Below, in pieces: positions 62,913-64,000 of a stretch of 64,000 nucleotides of DNA. Every line of letters begins with the position of its first letter. The first letter of the stretch is position 1. Source of the DNA: JBCBXA01 sp039816825 (GTDB taxonomy: Bacteria; Pseudomonadota; Alphaproteobacteria; Rhizobiales; Rhizobiaceae). Under the pieces are notes generated by a model. It was not told where the DNA came from, did no database searches, and worked only from the letters and a program-made list of their open reading frames with translations. Made by a program: the position numbers and the translations under genes. The stretch covers positions 1-64,000 of the forward strand of contig JBCBXA010000003.1 of the NCBI GenBank assembly GCA_039816825.1, written 5' to 3'.

Positions 62913-63653
62913 TCACCGTCCCAGATACACGTCGATGACCTGCTGATCGCTGGTCACATGGTCGAGGGTTCCTTCAGCAAGGACGGATCCCTCGTGGAGG
63001 ACCGTGACCCGACATTCGAGCCGTCTGACAAACTCCATATCGTGCTCCACCACGATGACGGCACGGGTCTCAGCTGCGCGCTTGAGCAGATCCGTTGTGT
63101 GCTCCCGCTCCTGAGGCGTCATGCCCGCCGCCGGTTCGTCCACAAGCAAGAGCTTGGGATCCTGAGCAAGCAGCATTCCGATCTCAAGCCACTGCTTCTG
63201 ACCGTGTGAAAGCTGGCCGGAGATTCTGCTCAGTTCACCAAGCAGGCCAATCTCGTCCGCGAGGTCGCGAACCTTCGCGCGATCGCTCTCATTGGGTTTG
63301 AAACCCAGCACCGCCAGTGGTCCGCGATCTTTCTTCAATGCCATCATCAGATTTTCGAAGACCGTTTGCGCTTCGAACACTGTCGGGCGCTGAAACTTGC
63401 GACCAATGCCCAGCCGAGCGATTGCACTTTCGGACATACGCAGCAGGTTGCGAGCCGCCTCGCCCCAGAGAACTCGGCCTTCATCTGGCCGGGTCTTGCC
63501 GGTAACGATGTCCATGAAGGTCGTTTTTCCCGCACCGTTAGGTCCAATAATGGCCCGCAGTTCAACTGGTCCGATCTCAAAGGACAGATCGTTGATGGCC
63601 TTGAAGCCATCAAACGCCACAGAAACACCGGAGACTTCCAACAAGGCACTCAT
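62913..63653 (-). CDS. urtD: Urea ABC transporter ATP-binding protein UrtD
   Basis: ABC ATPase of 246 residues for high-affinity urea uptake. It has IIGPNGAGKTTFMDIVTGKTRPDEG (Walker A region), the UrtD-type signature LSHGQKQWLEIGMLL, VDEPAAGMTPQE (Walker B) and VVEHDMEFVR. The ATG at 63653 overlaps the urtC stop (ATGA); the long upstream frame is out-of-frame urtC sequence. It follows urtC and precedes urtE in the usual order. Confidence 0.93.
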   Translation of the reverse strand: MSALLEVSGVSVAFDGFKAINDLSFEIGPVELRAIIGPNGAGKTTFMDIVTGKTRPDEGRVLWGEAARNLLRMSESAIARLGIGRKFQRPTVFEAQTVFENLMMALKKDRGPLAVLGFKPNESDRAKVRDLADEIGLLGELSRISGQLSHGQKQWLEIGMLLAQDPKLLLVDEPAAGMTPQEREHTTDLLKRAAETRAVIVVEHDMEFVRRLECRVTVLHEGSVLAEGTLDHVTSDQQVIDVYLGR

Positions 63654-64000
63654 TGATCGGCTCTCTTGTCGGCTTTGGGGCGCACAAAGACATCGAAGAG
63701 ACCCCCAATACCCTGGGGCGCAAAAAGGGTCACGAGAACGAAACCAAGCCCCAACAGAACCGTCCACCAATCCACCCATTGAAGGGTGTAGAAGCCCAGG
63801 TTGAGGTTGGGCACCTGACCGCCCGTGAATGCAGACGACAGAAGCGACACGAGCGCGGCTCCAATCACAGCACCATAAAGCCGTCCGCGTCCGCCAATCG
63901 CTACCCAAACGGCGAGATAGATGGACGCGATAGGGGCCACTTCGGCCGGGTTGATGATGCCAGCCTGAGGGTAGTAGAGCGCACCGGCAATGCCAGCCAT
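63650..64000 (-). CDS. urtC: Urea ABC transporter permease UrtC, C-terminal part
   Basis: The last 116 residues of the UrtC permease; the rest lies beyond the right edge of the window. GALYYPQAGIINPAEVAPI and the helix-loop AVWVAIGGRGRLYGAVIGA are characteristic of LivM/UrtC proteins, followed by two more helices. The methionine at the window edge is internal, not a start. Together with urtD and urtE it identifies a urea importer, which would feed the urease encoded at the other end of the window. Confidence 0.88.
   Translation of the reverse strand: MAGIAGALYYPQAGIINPAEVAPIASIYLAVWVAIGGRGRLYGAVIGAALVSLLSSAFTGGQVPNLNLGFYTLQWVDWWTVLLGLGFVLVTLFAPQGIGGLFDVFVRPKADKRADQ

Overview
The window looks like chromosomal DNA of an alphaproteobacterium, most probably of the Hyphomicrobiales (Rhizobiales). 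The reasons are a BcsN-type protein in the cellulose operon, LprI-like genes inside the urease operon, a NasT/NasS-controlled nitrate operon, a carnitine dehydrogenase plus BKACE pair, and GC-rich coding with ATGA/TGATG gene overlaps. No rRNA, tRNA, CRISPR array, insertion sequence or prophage was recognised. One run of ten Ns at 58720-58729 marks a scaffold gap inside a gene.

Layout from left to right. 1-5.9 kb: urease operon from ureB onward (ureB, three small secreted-protein genes, ureC, a potassium-channel-like gene, ureE, ureF, ureG). 6-14.1 kb: DEAD-box RNA helicase, and convergent to it the outer-membrane translocation pair tamA-tamB. 14.4-18.3 kb: methylmalonate-semialdehyde dehydrogenase, a metallo-beta-lactamase-fold lactonase-like gene with a small ABM-domain gene, and a Gfo/Idh/MocA oxidoreductase. 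18.3-30.2 kb: nitrate assimilation (nasT, nasS, nrtA, nrtB, a double-ATPase nrtC/D, nirB, nirD, nasA). 30.3-34.4 kb: a ferric-iron ABC transporter whose permease gene faces the genes of its other two parts. 34.5-42.4 kb: cellulose synthesis (bcsA, bcsB, a TPR protein, bcsN). 42.5-45.6 kb: TAXI-TRAP transporter. 45.7-46.8 kb: a diguanylate cyclase gene with an apparent frameshift. 47.1-53 kb: acnB, a DUF1289 gene, dps, two unknown genes and a pseudoazurin. 53-62.2 kb: a CoA-linked catabolic operon (acyl-CoA dehydrogenase, NDP-forming acyl-CoA ligase, CaiD-like hydratase, BKACE enzyme, carnitine dehydrogenase-like enzyme) divergent from a tripartite tricarboxylate-type transporter. 62.2-64 kb: the end of a urea ABC transporter operon (urtC, urtD, urtE).

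Nitrogen supply is the common theme: urea uptake and hydrolysis at the two ends, nitrate uptake and reduction to ammonium in the middle, and probable breakdown of the quaternary amines carnitine or gamma-butyrobetaine near the right end. The best-resolved regulatory object lies at 20230-20377, directly before nrtA. It has a consensus sigma-54 promoter, a predicted transcript start one base before two small hairpins (one with the A1/G4 hexaloop recognised by ANTAR proteins such as NasT), and then a long terminator hairpin with a U tract. This fits nitrogen-limitation control by NtrC/RpoN combined with nitrate-dependent antitermination by NasT/NasS. A second pattern is that each of three transport operons has a strong hairpin directly after its binding-protein gene and before its permease gene.
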